Shown here: positions 1 to 11,819 of the stretch, one piece after another
Layout of the letters: each line of letters begins with the position of its first letter
Numbering within the stretch: the stretch's first letter is position 1
From: Tigriopus japonicus
Taxonomy: Eukaryota > Arthropoda > Copepoda > Harpacticoida > Harpacticidae
DNA: 64,000 nt
Direction: 5' to 3'
Assembly: GCA_010645155.1 (NCBI GenBank)
Contig: JAAGOF010000251.1
Coordinates: forward strand, 986,010-1,050,009
Made by a program: the position numbers and the translations under genes
Notes under the pieces: generated by a model
Database searches by the model: none
The model's input: the letters and a program-made list of their open reading frames with translations, nothing else
What the model was told of the DNA's origin: nothing

Positions 1-1454
1 TATTCCGATTGGTTTTAGTCCTTGACCCTGAATTCTACACTTTTCTGAATTCTTCTTGATCTTTTGTGTACTTGGAGTTTTTACAACCCAAAGATGGAGA
101 GCACTCTTGGTTATTGTTCATCAATGGATAATCAACCAAGGTAGGAAGGCGAGAGAAAAAATAGTCCATTTGGAAGTTCTTCTCAACATTTGCTTCTCTG
201 TTAATTTTCTGCGTCCTTGTTTAAGATAAGGAAACATTAGCCACGGCAATTTAAGTTAGGGAAAAGTATTGAATCTTCCTAGTGCTTGAAACATTTTTGA
301 CCGAGATGTGTTGAGATTGTAAATCACTAGAAGTAACGTAGCATATGGCTGAATATGTTACATTTATAACAACACATGGGTATGATGATTAGGGTTTCAA
401 AATTTCCAGCAAAACATTGTTAGGTAAAAGTGTTTTGTTCAATATTTCTCACTTTTATAATCAATCCACAATTCAAAATGTTTATGCCAATTTACTAATT
501 TTAAACATGAGGCATCCAAATTGATCAGAATGATGAAACAAAGATTTTCAAAGAGACCGGCAAAACAATTTGAATCATTTTATGACGTTTTCAAAAACTT
601 GCTATATTCACTTTTTTTGATGTCCATTGCTGTTACTTAAATTGTTATTTTCTCGGCTTTTTCGCCAATTCAATTTACTTTAAAGGTTCTTTTTATGCCA
701 TTGTTGTCTCTCAACTTGTCATCTGTTCAAGGTCAATTAAAACTTTGCGTAGCTTTGAGATCCTACGAATTTGCCAGAAATTTGAAACCCAAATAATGTT
801 TGTCTGTAACTGTTGGTGCTTTGAGATTTTCCTGTAGATTTCCTTTGTACAGGCATGTAGCAATATGCATTTCCACTGCATGCCATCACTGGCTTAAACG
901 GAAAAAATTGGCACTGAAGACTGAGAACTGGCAACATTGCACTGAATTCTTTCTTTGATCCTTGATCACTACTGGCAAAGCAAAGATCGACGAGTCACGT
1001 ACGTACATATTGAAATCAAGGCAATTGTGAGACTGTCTCAAGTCTTGAGGATTGTGAGCCCCCCAGAATGGCCAAAGGGGTGAAAATGGCTCATCATTTC
1101 ACTAACACAAATTCAAAGGTTCGTCTCATTTTGAAATTCACTCGTTTGTTCTGCTAGTGCTTATGGGAAAAGAAGAATGCTGACTGACTGAGAATGAGTA
1201 GCAGCCCGTGAGTAGACTGCCTCATGTCCCGTTTTGAGCAGAAAGAACGAGTTTTCAAATCATGAAAGCCGCGGGAGTCAATCAAAATGAAGGGGAGAGT
1301 TTTGGACCCTCCTGTGTAAAAACCAAAAGGGGATCGGGCGAAGTTATATGTACTCCCTTTCAGGGGTACTTGGATTAACTAAGTACCGGTTCAAAGACGA
1401 GCATTGGCCCTCCATTAATGTAAGCCAAGGATGGCTCAAGCCAGGATTACTTTC

Positions 1455-1560
1455 AAAATACACACTGGGTCCGATTAGTACAATGAAAATTAAACGGAAC
1501 AATATATTTGTTCCAAAAACCTCACATTTTAGTACAATGATCGGACCCAGTGTGTATTTT
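1455..1560. repeat. Short inverted repeat with 21-bp perfect arms
   Basis: Positions 1455-1475 and 1540-1560 are exact reverse complements (arm core CACACTGGGTCCGAT), separated by 64 bp. A direct repeat of TAGTACAATGA lies just inside both arms. The unit could form a hairpin and looks like a tiny non-autonomous element or a recombination scar. The LINE fragment begins immediately to its right. I do not recognise the family. Confidence 0.7.
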
Positions 1561-3250
1561 TGAAATTCGTCCTGACGTACAGTGGTCCCTGTGTAAGCCT
1601 AGAATCACTCGACCTTGTTGATAAAATGGAACAGATGGATAAAATTGACGAAGCTTATGATGTCCTGATATCAACTTTTGATGAAGTGTGTGCCAATACG
1701 GGGGTACCCATTTTAAAAAACAAAACAGGGGGCGTGAAAATACCCAAAGAGAGGCAAAAACTTTTCAAGAAGAGAGTTTCCTTGACAAAAAGACTAAAAT
1801 CATGTGGTAGTCATTCATTAAGGTATCGTAGTATAAACAAACAGATCACCACCATTGATGTTTTTCTCAAACCCTCTTTTGAACGGGATCAATTGAGGAA
1901 GGAGAGGAAAGTTGTTCAGGATGTAAAACAAGACTCTAAAGCTTTTTACTCTTATGCAAACTCCAAAGGGAAGAACAAACCTCCAATTGGTCTTTTTCGT
2001 TTGGCGGACAAAGAAGTATCCGACCCGTCTTGTATGGCGGACATTCTTAGCAATCAATTTACCTTCGTGTTCTCCACCCCTACCCATTGCAAATTGAACC
2101 ACCCTAGTTCATACTACAATTCTTTCTCGCTAGAAGACATAATCGTCGAAGAAAAGGACGTCATTGAAGCAATTAGATCTCTAAAGTCGTCCAGCTCTCC
2201 AGGACCTAACGGTGTGACGGTCCAATTCCTTAAGCGAACCGCCAAAGTTATTTGCCCTATGCTTGCATACATAATGAAACGGTCATTAGTGGAGGGACTC
2301 ATTCCTGATCAACTTAAAACCGCTCACGTAATCCCTATTTACAAGGGTGGCGCTAGGGATGAGCCTACCAATTATCGACCAATATCCCTAACCTCAAATA
2401 TTGCCAAAATCATGGAAAAAATCGTAAAGGTTAAGCTTTTTGAACACCTCGACAGAAAAGAGTCCATTCCTCCACAACAGCACGGGTTTCGTGCTCATTT
2501 TAGCACATCGACACAATTAATCCAACACTTTGACAACATGATTGAGGGACTTCAGCACTATGATTGCGTAGATGTTATTCATCTAGACTTTGCCAAGGCT
2601 TTTGACAAAGTAGACCATGTTCTACTGCTTAATTGTTTAGCTGAATATGGAGTGGTAGAAAATGTTTACTCGTGGCTTAAAGGGTTTTTAACCAACCGGA
2701 CTCAAACCGTGAAAATTGAAGGGAGCTTGGGAAATCCCAGCCAAGTTGTTTCCGGTGTACCACAAGGGACAATACAGGGACCAGTGTTGTTCACATTGTT
2801 TATCGCTTCCTTACACAGATTACTCGTCGATCTCATCATATGCCGACGACACCAAGTTATTGTTTGGTAGAAAATCCCATAACACCACTGACTTGCAAGA
2901 CGATTTAAACCTGATTTACGAATGGGTAGCTGGACGGAACATATCATTAAACGGAGATAAGTTCCGAATGATGACCTACAATCCAGCTGGAATTAATCCA
3001 TCCACCTATACAGATAATTGCCAGAACCCTATTGTGTATGAAAGTACTATTAAAGACCTTGGAAAACAATAGAAGACAACGGGAAATTTGAGAGACACAT
3101 ACAATTGAAAGTGACTAAGACCTATCAAACATGCGGTTGGATCTATCCATAGACCACGGAACTTCTATCCACATTCAAATCAAGAGACCCATTCGCAATG
3201 AAAACCCTTTATAGGTCGATAGTCCAGCCACATTTGGAATATGCCTCCCC
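1561..3250 (+). pseudogene. Broken LINE (non-LTR retrotransposon) ORF2: reverse transcriptase fragment
   Basis: An open frame at 1560-2870 carries the linker and first RT blocks of a non-LTR retrotransposon: SSSSPGPNGV, IPIYKGG, NYRPISL, QHGFR, then the LDFAKAFDKV catalytic block and SGVPQGT. The YADD active-site block is in another frame (2716-3072, SSYADDTKLLF). One frameshift near 2800-2820 therefore separates the two. Further stops follow, and a late piece reading YRSIVQPHLEYASP at about 3205-3245 marks the RT tail. No apurinic-type endonuclease domain is visible upstream, so the copy is 5'-truncated as well as frameshifted. Block spelling suggests the CR1/Jockey group, but I cannot assign a clade. 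The element is dead. The matching sequence ends abruptly near 3250 at a C-rich run. Confidence 0.85.
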
Positions 3251-4494
3251 CCGGACCCCCGGTCAAACCCCGCCCAGGTTTTTCGGGTGTTTTTTTCGGG
3301 CGTTTTTTGGGTTTTTTTGATATTTTTGGTTTCTTCGATACTACTATTCAAATCATAAAGCCTTCATACTATCTTCTTCTTATTAGAGCACATTAAGATA
3401 TCACAATTGAGCTTTTGACGATATATGACATATTTATAACTGGATTTTTTCTCAAGAAGCAGTATCTCTTGGCATTTTTTTGGTCTCGATTGCTGAAATC
3501 TTGCGGGAAGGCATTTGAAATAAATATTATTTTACACGCACTTTTGAACGTTGAATATTGAATGTTTAAAAAAATTCAAATGTATTGTATCTTTAAAGCT
3601 TTAACCTTCAGCCTGCAACTTTTAGACAAAAAAGAGCAACTTTATCCTTATAAATAACATATCACCATAATTGATATCTTCTCCTAGAGCTGTAGGAAAT
3701 ACACTATCCACGAGCATTGAATTTAAGTCGCATATTTTCACTCATATACAGGTGAGCACAATTTTGAGGAACGAATTAGGGGCAAATAGGGCGAAAAAGA
3801 GGAAAAAAACGCCCGGGCGGGTTCTTCGGGTTTAATGTCAACCGGGCGAGATTGAAGCAACCCTGGATCTGATTGGGTAATTTTTTAGATTTTTTGGCAG
3901 GATTTTTCAAGCGTTCTGCAGCTTTTTTAGTGTTATGGATTGTTGGCGGGGAAACCTTGCTGCGGTTATTTTGCGCAGAATCTGTAACTTTGACAGGGAA
4001 GTTAGCTTTTATTTCAAAGTTTAGGCTTCCCATCGACCTCTCAACACCAAGATTACACATACAATTTTTAGCATTTTCAAATATCGTGTTAATTTTCCCT
4101 ATATTTAATTTCAAGGTTGATGGAAGTAACTTCATACAAATATTTTCAAAAAAATTGAAGTTACACCTAAATCTAGTTTTGTGAACCATGTTTTGATGCT
4201 TTTTGAACTGACTTTGTATTGCTCATGATATATGAAAAGGTTAAAAAACCGCTTACTCTCACACCAAGTAATGCAAATTTCAAAGTAATCATATTTCTTT
4301 TTAAATTTCCTCATTTGAAGGCCATCATTCACGGGCAAATCACGGTTAATTTTTAATGTATTTTCTTTCATATAATGGATCTGACAGGGAGTTAAGGCTA
4401 GTGTCGGATAGATAAACGGTCCTGAACGAGAAGCTCGTGATTCGTGTTACTTCTGTACAAAGTTATTGTTACAACGAAATTTTCAAATCCAGAT
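3251..4494. other. Intergenic DNA, no gene seen
   Basis: This stretch lies between the LINE fragment and the 3' end of innexin gene 1. It is AT-rich except for two C/G-rich patches (about 3248-3310 and 3805-3850) that share CGGGCG and TTTTTCGGG-type words. The patches might be the ends of a decayed transposon, but I could not align them as convincing terminal repeats. Open frames here on both strands look random. Confidence 0.5.
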
Positions 4495-6165
4495 TCAAGC
4501 GCTCCTCGGCAGATACTTATTTCTTTTTGGCGATGAATAATTCGTGTGACGGCTTTGACTTTCCTGAGGTTGAACCTCTCTTTTGGTCCTTCTTCCTTCT
4601 TCTTCACCTGCTTCATAAGCAGCAATTTCGCGCCTTTTCTTGGGTAAATCCTTGTCACTGTCATCCTCATCATTCGATGAATTACTCTTGCAATCCTGAG
4701 AGCTTTGAGGTTTTGGCACGGGTTTCTTAGCTTGTTCTTCGGCACAATCCACCATGTGTGCGTCATAAGTCAAATCGACAATCTTGCTGTGAAGACTCAA
4801 TGACGAATTATTGGCTTGGATGGTTCCATTTGTCTTCATTAGGTTGGTACATTCGTCATCATGGCAATCTTCGTCATCCACCAATCCAGGGTCGGGATTA
4901 ACTTTCCGGCTCAAAACCACTAAGAACTCGGCAAAAAATCGGGTGTTCATGTTCCGACTCATTTGGTACAAAACGAACCAATCGCCAATTGAACATCTTT
5001 GGATGTAATGTTTGATGTGTCGCATATTGTTGTCAGTCTTGAAGTAGCGACTAATCCGGATCCGCATCATGTGATAACGAAATCTATTCGAAGAGATCTG
5101 AAGGCAACGGTAGACAAGTCGAATCAACCCAAAGATGGTCAAGAACAGATACCAAAACCATAAGATCAAGAAAACCTGTGGAAAGAAATTTTTCTTTGAT
5201 ATCATCGAAACATTTAACACTACATGAATGAAACCTACTTTGTCGTTGATCATGTTCAATCCAAGGATACAAATGGCGTTCTTGCGTTCTTGTCCTCCTC
5301 CAGCTCCATAACGAATGTAATCGCATGCAGCAATCCTGGGAAAGGCCTCACACATCGGATTCACCATGTACATTAAACGTTCTTCCGGTGGCATTTGGTA
5401 ATACCGGATAACCAAGGGCCCATAGCTGAGAAATTGATATTTGAGAAATTTGTTGGTGATAAACCATAACGAGATGACCGTGACCAAGTTCAATTGTTCG
5501 CAACAGAAGAACCAGGTAGCATACGAATTGTACTTGTTGTGTAAGTGTTCCTGGAAAAAGACCAACATTAAGGCGATTCTTTCTTGAAAACGGTAGAAAT
5601 TTCGTGAAGGATGTTTACTTGAAAGGTCGAGACAAGGTTTTCTCGCTTCTCTTGGGCGTTTTCAATGATTTTGGTGGTTGTTCCCTTGGAGAGAAATTTC
5701 ATGAGGCCTCCCTCACACATGAGCCAAATGGCACGAGGTACATAGAAGAAGAAGGCGCACGTGACGAGAAAAATGGGCACCCATTGGTAATACGAGTTAT
5801 AGAGAACGGTTCCATCGTGTTCTCTCTTGGAACACGAGCCTTTGAACTCTAAAGGAATATTGAAGGTCGAATACATCCAACAATAAGATGATAATACTGC
5901 ATCGTTCACATCTCCACCGCTCTAGGAACAGAAATAATTCCCGGATTAAGATTGATTCAAACCTGGAAAATGAGATTGAACTCACCACTTCACAGTTGAT
6001 CGGATCTCCGAAGAACTGTTTGCTCGAGCAAATGATAGACATGGCCACTAATATTGTGGTAGTGGCTTTGTAGAAAAGTTTGAAGGTCCAGTTGTCGATA
6101 CTAATCTGGTTGACTTCCAAGAAGAACTTGGTTGCCGAATTGGCCGCACCCAAAATCTCCGCCAT
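4495..6165 (-). CDS. Innexin gap-junction subunit (gene 1), four coding exons, about 491 aa
   Basis: Complete innexin, the protostome gap-junction channel protein of the plasma membrane. Exons: 6165-5986, 5921-5619, 5550-5239 and 5175-4495; all introns are GT..AG and phases agree. The N-terminus has the usual SIDNWTFKLFYKATT stretch and TM1 (about residues 28-47). Loop E1 holds cysteines at INC and SSYCWMY. The family signature YYQWV is at about residue 104, starting TM2. TM3 is at about 173-196, loop E2 contains PMCEAFPRIAACDY, and TM4 (VFLILWFWYLFL) is at about 266-288. The cytoplasmic tail is long (about 200 residues), acidic in the middle and rich in Lys/Arg/Ser near its end, so the protein is longer than many innexins. 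A 5'-UTR acceptor is visible at 6231. The 63-nt last intron is open in frame. It is paralogous to the innexin exons at 9.7-11.8 kb on the same strand. Confidence 0.93.
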
Positions 6166-6233
6166 GCTTCCAACTCACTTGAGATTCTTCCCCCACCACT
6201 CACACCTCAAATAAGAAGACGCCTCGCGATCCT
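6166..6233 (-). other. Innexin gene 1 5'-UTR exon end (splice acceptor)
   Basis: Reading the minus strand, CTTCATTTCAG/GATCGCG places a good splice acceptor with the exon starting at 6231, about 65 bases before the ATG at 6165. This suggests an upstream non-coding exon further right. I did not find that exon or a clear promoter. Confidence 0.45.
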
Positions 6234-8052
6234 GAAATGAAGTCATTCAAACAACTTTCCCTGGAAAGCTTATTGCCCCATGTTCCTAGGATCTCCTATT
6301 TGCAATTTTCGAGTGTGTGAAGTGGACAGCTGCTTGCTCTAAAATGAAGCAAACGTGCATAGGTGTTCCAAGCTGTTCGCCTTTTTAGAAGGTTGGCGTG
6401 TACATGGAATAGGTCCAAGTTTTGTGAAAGGCGGTAAAAACAGGACAAATTATGTGGAAGTGCGTGTTGTTCAGAGAACTATAAATCACGTGATTTGATG
6501 ACTATATTCAAGGTCTTAAGGCTGGAGAAACGAGGCAACTAACAAGTGACGAACTTTCCGGAAGAGATAAGGTCCCTCGAGCTTTCACTCTATGTCAATA
6601 AACCAACAAGTTGTCGCCACTAAAATGTCCCTAGAGAGTGTGTAGACATTTTGACGGTAGTTTTCGAATGAAGATAAATAGAAATATATGCTTCTAAAAA
6701 ATGATCAACACTCAAACCCGTTAGAGATTTTAGGTTTATGCTCGGTTATGAAACAAACATTTAGGGCAGAACCTTTTCTATCTATTTTAAAGCTATGAAG
6801 TGTGTATCAAAGATGAGCAAGCCGACAAATAATGGGTTAAAAATGATCATTAATGACGTTGCTCAGAGGGATCAGACTAACTAAACATGGCTTTTTACAT
6901 CAATTTTTTTGAGCTGCCATCGATCTTTTTATAGTAAAAATTATTGAAAAATAATGAATCTATAATTAGCTTACTTTTCTCCTGATTTTGAACTAACCAA
7001 TTATTTTTGTACAATTGTATGTTGGTCAAAAGCTTACTTGAAATACTGAATTTTAGATCAAACAGTTCAGAGATTGATTTCTTATCCATTTCTTTGAACA
7101 ACTTACAAACCAGTAACATCCCACTTTCGAGAAAAAAGAAAAGAAAATGAGTTTTGAGACTGCCGCGTGAAACTACTTGTTTTTGTGTTCTAGTCAATCT
7201 GAACCTTGACAACTTGCTCAAAAAATGTCTTTTTGAGCGGACACCTCAATCACTCACTCTACCCACAGATTTTGACCGGCAGCCTGAAACATTTCACAAA
7301 AAGACAATCACACCCTGTATGTCAAAAAACACGATTATTTTGAGTTATCTTTAAGTGATTGCTCGCTTACCCGATCATATTTATGCAAAGGTGTTTCACC
7401 CAGATGTTAAGGTTCTATAGATCAACACGCATGAGCAGTTCAACCTAATCCGACCTAATGAAGGCAAGGGTGGTAATCAAATCATATCTAAATTACGACA
7501 AGATCTCTTTGTAACTTGGGCTATAGCTTGCTAATTAACACCATAAATTTCAAAGATGCCATGGGAACGTTAAATGTGATAACTAGTATTCAAAGAAGAC
7601 GAATAAACACACATCTCGTCTTTCATAGTAGATTTTGGTCACCTTTGCTCGTGAAGGTTCCATTACAATGAGGCATGTAGGCGAGCAACAAGCATGCAGG
7701 TCTCTGCCTGCATAGGTGAACATAACATTACCGCTCTCTCTCTTTTTCAAGAGACTAGTGTTTCTCCGGTTTCATTGTCATAGATTTTTGCCGGAGCAGA
7801 GATAGCCATGTTTGTTGATTGAGGGAGACTTACATGAAACAAATTACTATGGAGTTTTGGTTTGTTTTTTGGGGAAGAACTGGGAAGAAGAAAAGACAGA
7901 AATAATATTGAAGTCTTCGTAAACTATGCATTTTTTCAAGTGAAATGGTGTATGATGGTGGCACATCTGGCTCTAGTTGACAATCAAATATCTGGCAAGT
8001 CTGCTGTCCACCCGACATCTTCAAAAATTGGGGCACCTCAAGTCGCATATTA
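6234..8052. other. Innexin gene 1 upstream region, no gene seen
   Basis: About 1.8 kb of AT-rich DNA with only short random frames on both strands. It should contain the promoter and possible non-coding first exon of innexin gene 1, but I recognise no core promoter element. Confidence 0.4.
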
Positions 8053-8159
8053 CCGGTGGATTTTTCATTTACGCAATTTCGTAGCCAGCTGCTTTCGGTT
8101 TCGGTTAAACCCTCTTTCGGCCAAAACTTTCAGTTATGAGCCCTTTCAGTCCATCACTA
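8053..8159 (+). mobile_element. Truncated copy (right end) of the 55.1-kb MITE family
   Basis: This segment matches the right end of the complete element at 55102-55453. Both share GGTGGA, a GTAGCCAGCTG/GTAACCAGCTG block, runs of TTTCGGTTTCGG, CCTCTTTCGGCC, and a terminus GTCCATCACT. The left two thirds of the family are missing here. The terminus at 8159 touches the target duplication of the next element. Confidence 0.75.
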
Positions 8160-8167
8160 CTGATAAC

Positions 8168-8713
8168 TAGGGCCCGGAAATAATTTTTTTAAAATATAAA
8201 ATATTTTAAAAATATTTCTCCACTTTTACTCGATTTTTTAAATATTTTGGCTATTTCAAGGAAAAACTAAATATTTTCTAGAATATTCCAGTCAAAAAAA
8301 TATTTCGGGCAAAATTGAGGAAAACAAATGGATGACCAATGCTCAATTGAGCCTTCCCAAAATGAACCCAAAATACAAAACTCTCTAGAAAATGGCATTT
8401 GTACTAAGATTGGACATTCACGATCAAAACTACTGTAATATACGAAAAAACTGCGCCATCTATTGAGGCAAATTGAAAAAATGTATTGTTTAAATCAATT
8501 ACCAGCCAAGTTTGCCACCAAAAACGGCCAAATGCATCAATTTCACCACAAAAAAAATTGGAAAATCGGTGAACACACAAAAGTACCAAATAATGGCCTT
8601 GTCAAAAAAAATATTTCTTAAATATCCGGCTTTTTTCCAAATATTTTGGTCTTTCGGAGAAAATATATATTGGATATTTCGTCACTTTTTTGCAAATATT
8701 TTTCCGGGCCCTA
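8168..8713. mobile_element. hAT-like MITE, 546 bp, with 8-bp target duplication
   Basis: The ends are inverted repeats TAGGGCCCGGAAA at 8168-8180 and TTTCCGGGCCCTA at 8701-8713. They are flanked by CTGATAAC (8160-8167) and TTGATAAC (8714-8721), an 8-bp target duplication with one mismatch. TAGGG-type termini and 8-bp duplications are typical of hAT transposons. The interior is AT-rich, with repeated AAATATTTT words, and has no transposase-like frame, so it is a non-autonomous copy. Confidence 0.82.
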
Positions 8714-8723
8714 TTGATAACTA

Positions 8724-9720
8724 AAATGCTGGGATTTTTTTAAATGTATCTATTTTGCAGGCTATTTGCGTTCACAAAATTTAAGTCATTTGTGTATGAT
8801 TTACTACATATGGGAGTGTCCCAAAAATTAAGAAGGATCAAAACCTACTTTATTGATTTTAGAACATTTTTAAAATAACTTTTAAAGCAAAATATAGAGA
8901 AGTTTTTGAAATTCATGCACAAGGTAAATGGGATACCCAAACCTCTTGAAGGTCACATGGTAAATGTGTCTTTGTCAAAACAATTAAAATTAGCTCTTAC
9001 AGGATAAAACTGGTGAGTGGGAAAATGATTGATATCACCCTAAAGCAGCGTGGGTGTGAGGTGATTACGTCTCTCAAGTGATGTCCACCCACCAAAGTAT
9101 TTTCCAACACAGATCGGTGAGTCGCGTCCTATCGCGTAGGTTGTCCATGACTCTTGAGTTTCATTCATTAATAATCCAAAACTTGGCTAAAGAGGCTTAG
9201 ACGGCTATCCGTGGCGAAAAACTTATCATTTCAGCACTTCAAAACTGGAGATATCGAGAATGTCATGTTTTAATCTAGTTCCGAACTCATTAGAAACTTT
9301 GAGATCCAATTCTATGAAAGAAGAACCTTTCTCTTCAAATATTTATATTTCACAAGTGTTTAAAGCGGAATATTTGGCAAAGATGAATCTGATAAATGCA
9401 GACAAAGTGGTCAGCGAATAACAGGGCGTAGATAACGATGGTTGGAATGAAGTTTCAGGAATGTTGGGCAATGGTAGATGGGGATTGAGATTAATGTTAG
9501 AAAAATTATAGGAGTCGATTGGCTAATCTTCTTGTCCAAGGAACCAAGCCTTCCTCTTCTCCATGATTTTAACCCTAGTCTCGAACTTTTCGGTTCGTTT
9601 GAGATTCTTTGGTGACGAGCAATACGTTTTAGGAGTATCATCGGGATCTTCGTAACCACAATTACTTGGCCGTCTTCCCTTGGTGATCTGTTTTTTCCTC
9701 CGGGAAGCGGTTGGCGATGG
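8724..9720. other. Intergenic DNA between the MITE and innexin gene 2
   Basis: About 1 kb with no convincing gene. The last part should include the 3' UTR of innexin gene 2. A minus-strand frame at 9411-9779 overlaps the end of that gene in another frame and looks like a shadow. Confidence 0.4.
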
Positions 9721-11188
9721 TCAATCCTTGCCTTCTTCTTCCTCATCCTCATCCTCACTTTTATTATCATTTTTATCATCCGAAGTGTAAGCTCGAAGAT
9801 TGGGTTGAAGCATCATGTCGAAGAATCCGTCTCCTTCATCCAACGCTTTGCAATCCGGATTCTTCTTTTCCAGTTCAATCATTCTGGTTAACTTGCTCAA
9901 AAAGTCCATGAAAAACGGTCGGTTGAGGTTCTTACTAAGTTGATAGAGAACAAACCAATCACCACGACTACAATTGCAGATATAGCTCCGGATTTTGTCC
10001 ATATTCTCGTTACGTTTGAAGAAGCGACTCATCCTTATCTTTAAGAGGTAGAAACGGAGACGAGCGGAATTCACTTGGATGGATCGGAAGAAGATTCGGG
10101 TGATGCCCACCAGTAATAAAAACACAAACCACCACCAAATCACCAAGAAAACTTTATCATTGATGATGTTTAAGGCCAAGATACAGATGGCATTAATGGA
10201 TTCTTGCTTCCCTCCGGTTCCATATCTGAAAGATAAGTGATATCCACTCCGAAAATCGGGTTATCTTGAGGTTGATTGTGATTTTACCTGTAGTAGTTAC
10301 ATGAAGAAATTCTTGGAAATGTGTAACACATGGGATTGATGAAGGGTCCTATAGATTGCTCTTCTGGTGGAAGTCGATAAAATGCGTACACTTTGAAGCC
10401 ATAAGCCAGAAAACGATGGTTTAGGAACTTGTTGGTGAGCCAGAACGCTACCAAAACCACGAGAACGTTCAAGAGCTCACAGAACATGAACCCGTAGTAA
10501 TAGATGTTGTATTTATTGTGAATGTTAGCCCGAAAGAACTGTAAGAAAAAGGGATCCAGAAAGATTAAAACCAGTTCAATCAAGGATTTTGTGCCAGTTT
10601 TACCTCAACGAGTTTGTCTCGTTTCTCTTCAGGATCCTCAATGACACGTGTTGTGGTTCCCTTGCCAAAGAACTTCATAAGACCACCTTCCATAATCAAC
10701 CAAAGGCACCGAGGTAAGTAGAACAAGGCTGACAGAAGAAACAGGTAAATGGGAACCCATTGATAGTAAGAGTTGTAGATTATGCCTTCAAGCATCTCTT
10801 GCTCACTACTCGCACATGGGCCTTTGTACTCCACGGGTATCTTGAAGGTAGCATACATCCAGCAATACCCATCCAAAACCTCGGGACGAATGCCTTCACT
10901 AGCCTAAAAACAATTGGATATTGTTAAATATATATAAACCTGAACAAGAAACTGCGAGGAAATTGAGAGAGAATTAGGAATAAAGGCTGCCCAAGATGTG
11001 CTTACCGCACCAGGGTCACATCGGATAGGTTCGCCAAAGAATTGTCGACATGAGACCACGATGGAACCAATAAAAAACATCGGACTGGATATCACGTTGA
11101 AGAGTTGGAAGGTCCAACTGTCAATGCAAGTCTTGCTTTGGCCTTGAAAGGTGAAGGCACTCTTCACAGCCGAAAGCAACGGGTCCAT
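9721..11188 (-). CDS. Innexin gap-junction subunit (gene 2), four coding exons, about 412 aa
   Basis: Second complete innexin. Exons: 11188-11006, 10903-10604, 10538-10288 and 10225-9721; phases agree at every GT..AG junction. The N-terminus reads CIDSWTFQLFNV, a slightly divergent form of the usual innexin start, followed by TM1 and RQFFGEPIRCD. DGYCWMYATF supplies the second E1 cysteine and YYQWV (about residue 107) opens TM2. TM3 follows IHNKYN, E2 has NPMCYTFPRISSCNYYR, and TM4 follows INDKVFLVIWWWFVFL. The tail is short and ends in a Glu/Asp-rich stretch. Compared with gene 1, the intron after INDK is absent and another intron (10226-10287) sits in the YR/YG codons. A second innexin first exon with a compatible phase lies upstream at 11634-11819, so this gene may have two N-terminal isoforms. 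Confidence 0.92.
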
Positions 11189-11633
11189 TTTGGCGTAGAA
11201 ACATTAAATAAACTAAAGGTCGTGCTTCAAAAATAAGGCAAACTCGAGGTTTGAGTTTTGTGACTAGTCAAACTGAAACGAAAGACGAGGAACTAACAAA
11301 ACTGAAAAATCATGCAGATTACTCACATCAAACACATTGGATACGGAACTAATATTGCAATAAACTTGGACTGAACCAAAAGATATCCACTTCTTGATAA
11401 TTGACACCATTAAAATAGAGCAGAAAATGCTGGTTGGTTGTAAGACAAATATGCAGGTTGTGATATCTAATTTACATCAATTGATTTTTTATTTCGCAAT
11501 CAACTAACACAAAACATTGGAACTTGACTAGCACTAAGTACATAAGATTTTACGATGATACATTAAGAAAATAAATCCTTGTCATAAGGTCATAGTTTTT
11601 CAATTGTCAAGCAAAATAGATTTTTTTACTTAC

Positions 11634-11819
11634 GGCTCCGGCATCGCAAACAACTGGAGATCCGAAGAACTGTCTGGCCGTGACCAGGAATGACGAAGCT
11701 ATACACAAAGCACCTGTGACACGATAGAAACATTTAAACGTCCAATTGTCCACAGAAATGGAATTTGAGTCAAAGAACAATTTAGTAGCCTTATTCACGA
11801 TCCCCAACAAGCTAGTCAT
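11634..11819 (-). CDS. Additional innexin first exon (alternative N-terminus or orphan exon)
   Basis: A 62-codon exon from the ATG at 11819 to a GTAAGT donor at 11633. It encodes a canonical innexin N-terminus: NKATKLFFDSNSISVDNWTF, TM1, ARQFFGSPVVCDAG. The donor is phase 0 and sits at the same residue (DAGA) as the donor of exon 1 of gene 2 (DPGA). It could therefore splice directly to the exon at 10903, giving a second N-terminal isoform. No second, third or fourth innexin exon lies between 11189 and 11633, so it is not a complete separate gene. Alternatively it is the remnant of a tandem duplicate. The coding sequence is intact, which favours function. Confidence 0.8.

Noticed and set aside
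3248..3850. Possible transposon with GC-rich inverted ends
   Set aside because: Only short words (CGGGCG, TTTTTCGGG) are shared. I could not align terminal repeats or find a target duplication.
9411..9779. Arg/Lys-rich minus-strand frame overlapping the end of innexin gene 2
   Set aside because: It overlaps the innexin tail in another frame and composition follows from the GAA/GAT-rich coding sequence. No independent start context.
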